Positions 37,746 to 37,848 of a stretch of 37,848 nucleotides of DNA are shown in pieces. The stretch is taken from NCBI GenBank assembly GCA_001970955.1, contig MPUH01000734.1:1-37848 (forward strand), in the 5' to 3' direction. The notes under the pieces were generated by a model that made no database searches, was not told where the DNA came from, and saw nothing but the letters and a program-made list of their open reading frames with translations. The DNA is from Stentor coeruleus. Its lineage: Eukaryota > Ciliophora > Heterotrichea > Heterotrichida > Stentoridae. The position numbers and the translations under genes are program-made. Positions within the stretch are counted from its first letter, which is position 1; each line of letters begins with the position of its first letter.

Positions 37746-37848
37746 ATGGGAGTCTCCGATAGAAAGCCTGTCCACGAAGATTCTCTGGGCTACTATAATG
37801 ATCATTCTAAGAAGTTATTTTTAGAGTGGCGGTTCTACATCTGATGAG
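37746..37848 (+). CDS. Possible gene start at right edge (32 codons, then TGA TGA)
   Basis: From the ATG at 37746, 32 codons read MGVSDRKPVHEDSLGYY... with Gly2 and Ser4/Asp5, a weak myristoylation context. Base composition is clearly more GC-rich than the spacer before it, as in real coding sequence here. The frame meets two consecutive TGA codons at 37842-37847, so it is either a 32-residue ORF or a first exon whose continuation I cannot see. A GT at 37832 would need a 17-nt intron to end at the last base, which is not the 15-nt size seen in the HDAC gene. Confidence 0.35.

Overview
The window looks like macronuclear DNA of a heterotrich ciliate close to Stentor. It is AT-rich and gene-dense, with intergenic spacers of roughly 50 bp to 2 kb. 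The long ORFs read cleanly in the standard code: every Trp is TGG, stops are TAA, TAG and TGA, and no long gene is broken by in-frame TGA. The one intron I can demonstrate, in a class I histone deacetylase gene, is exactly 15 nt with GT..AG ends, which is the Stentor intron size. Standard code plus 15-nt introns argues against Blepharisma (TGA = Trp) and against Paramecium or Tetrahymena. The species call is inference.

Layout, left to right. (1) 3-4061 (+): the 3' part of a large TRP-like channel with a beta-propeller N-terminus, an ankyrin-like stretch and C-terminal DC1/C1-like zinc fingers. (2) 5716-9165 (+): a receptor with a periplasmic-binding-protein-like ectodomain and about nine membrane helices. 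(3) 9399-12455 (-): PX-PH phospholipase D. (4) 14472-15479 (+): CK1-type kinase. (5) 16350-18017 (-): unknown protein. (6) 18339-19160 (+): RING-CH membrane E3 ligase. (7) 19361-20578 (+): unknown protein with a basic tail. (8) 21009-21311 (-): small charged protein. (9) 21554-22861 (-): GPR89/Golgi pH regulator, head-to-head at 48 bp with (10) 22910-24130 (+): class I HDAC. (11) 24582-26099 (-): OST-alpha/TMEM184-like protein with a His/Arg repeat tail. (12) 27733-28785 (-): RING-like protein, possibly otubain-related. (13) 28943-29992 (-): acylated coiled-coil protein. (14) 31059-31520 (+): divergent homeodomain protein. (15) 32014-32400 (-): small charged protein. (16) 33211-33414 (+): possible 67-residue protein. 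(17) 34668-35651 (+): STPGR/ODF3-like protein. (18) 36080-36964 (+): acylated MORN protein. Two further short ORFs lie near the right edge.

There is no operon and no obvious pathway cluster. Several genes fit the life of a large ciliated cell: sensory membrane proteins (1, 2), lipid and membrane signalling (3, 9, 11), cortical or ciliary proteins (17, 18, possibly 13), and nuclear regulation (10, 14).

Two window-wide observations matter to any user. First, each of the five single N bases (10915, 14130, 21355, 26884, 30106) sits exactly between two near-identical direct copies of 26-119 bp. These are almost certainly unmerged contig overlaps, and the one at 10915 inserts 40 false codons into the phospholipase D gene. 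Second, G and C are very unevenly split between strands in alternating domains of several hundred bases that run through genes and spacers alike.
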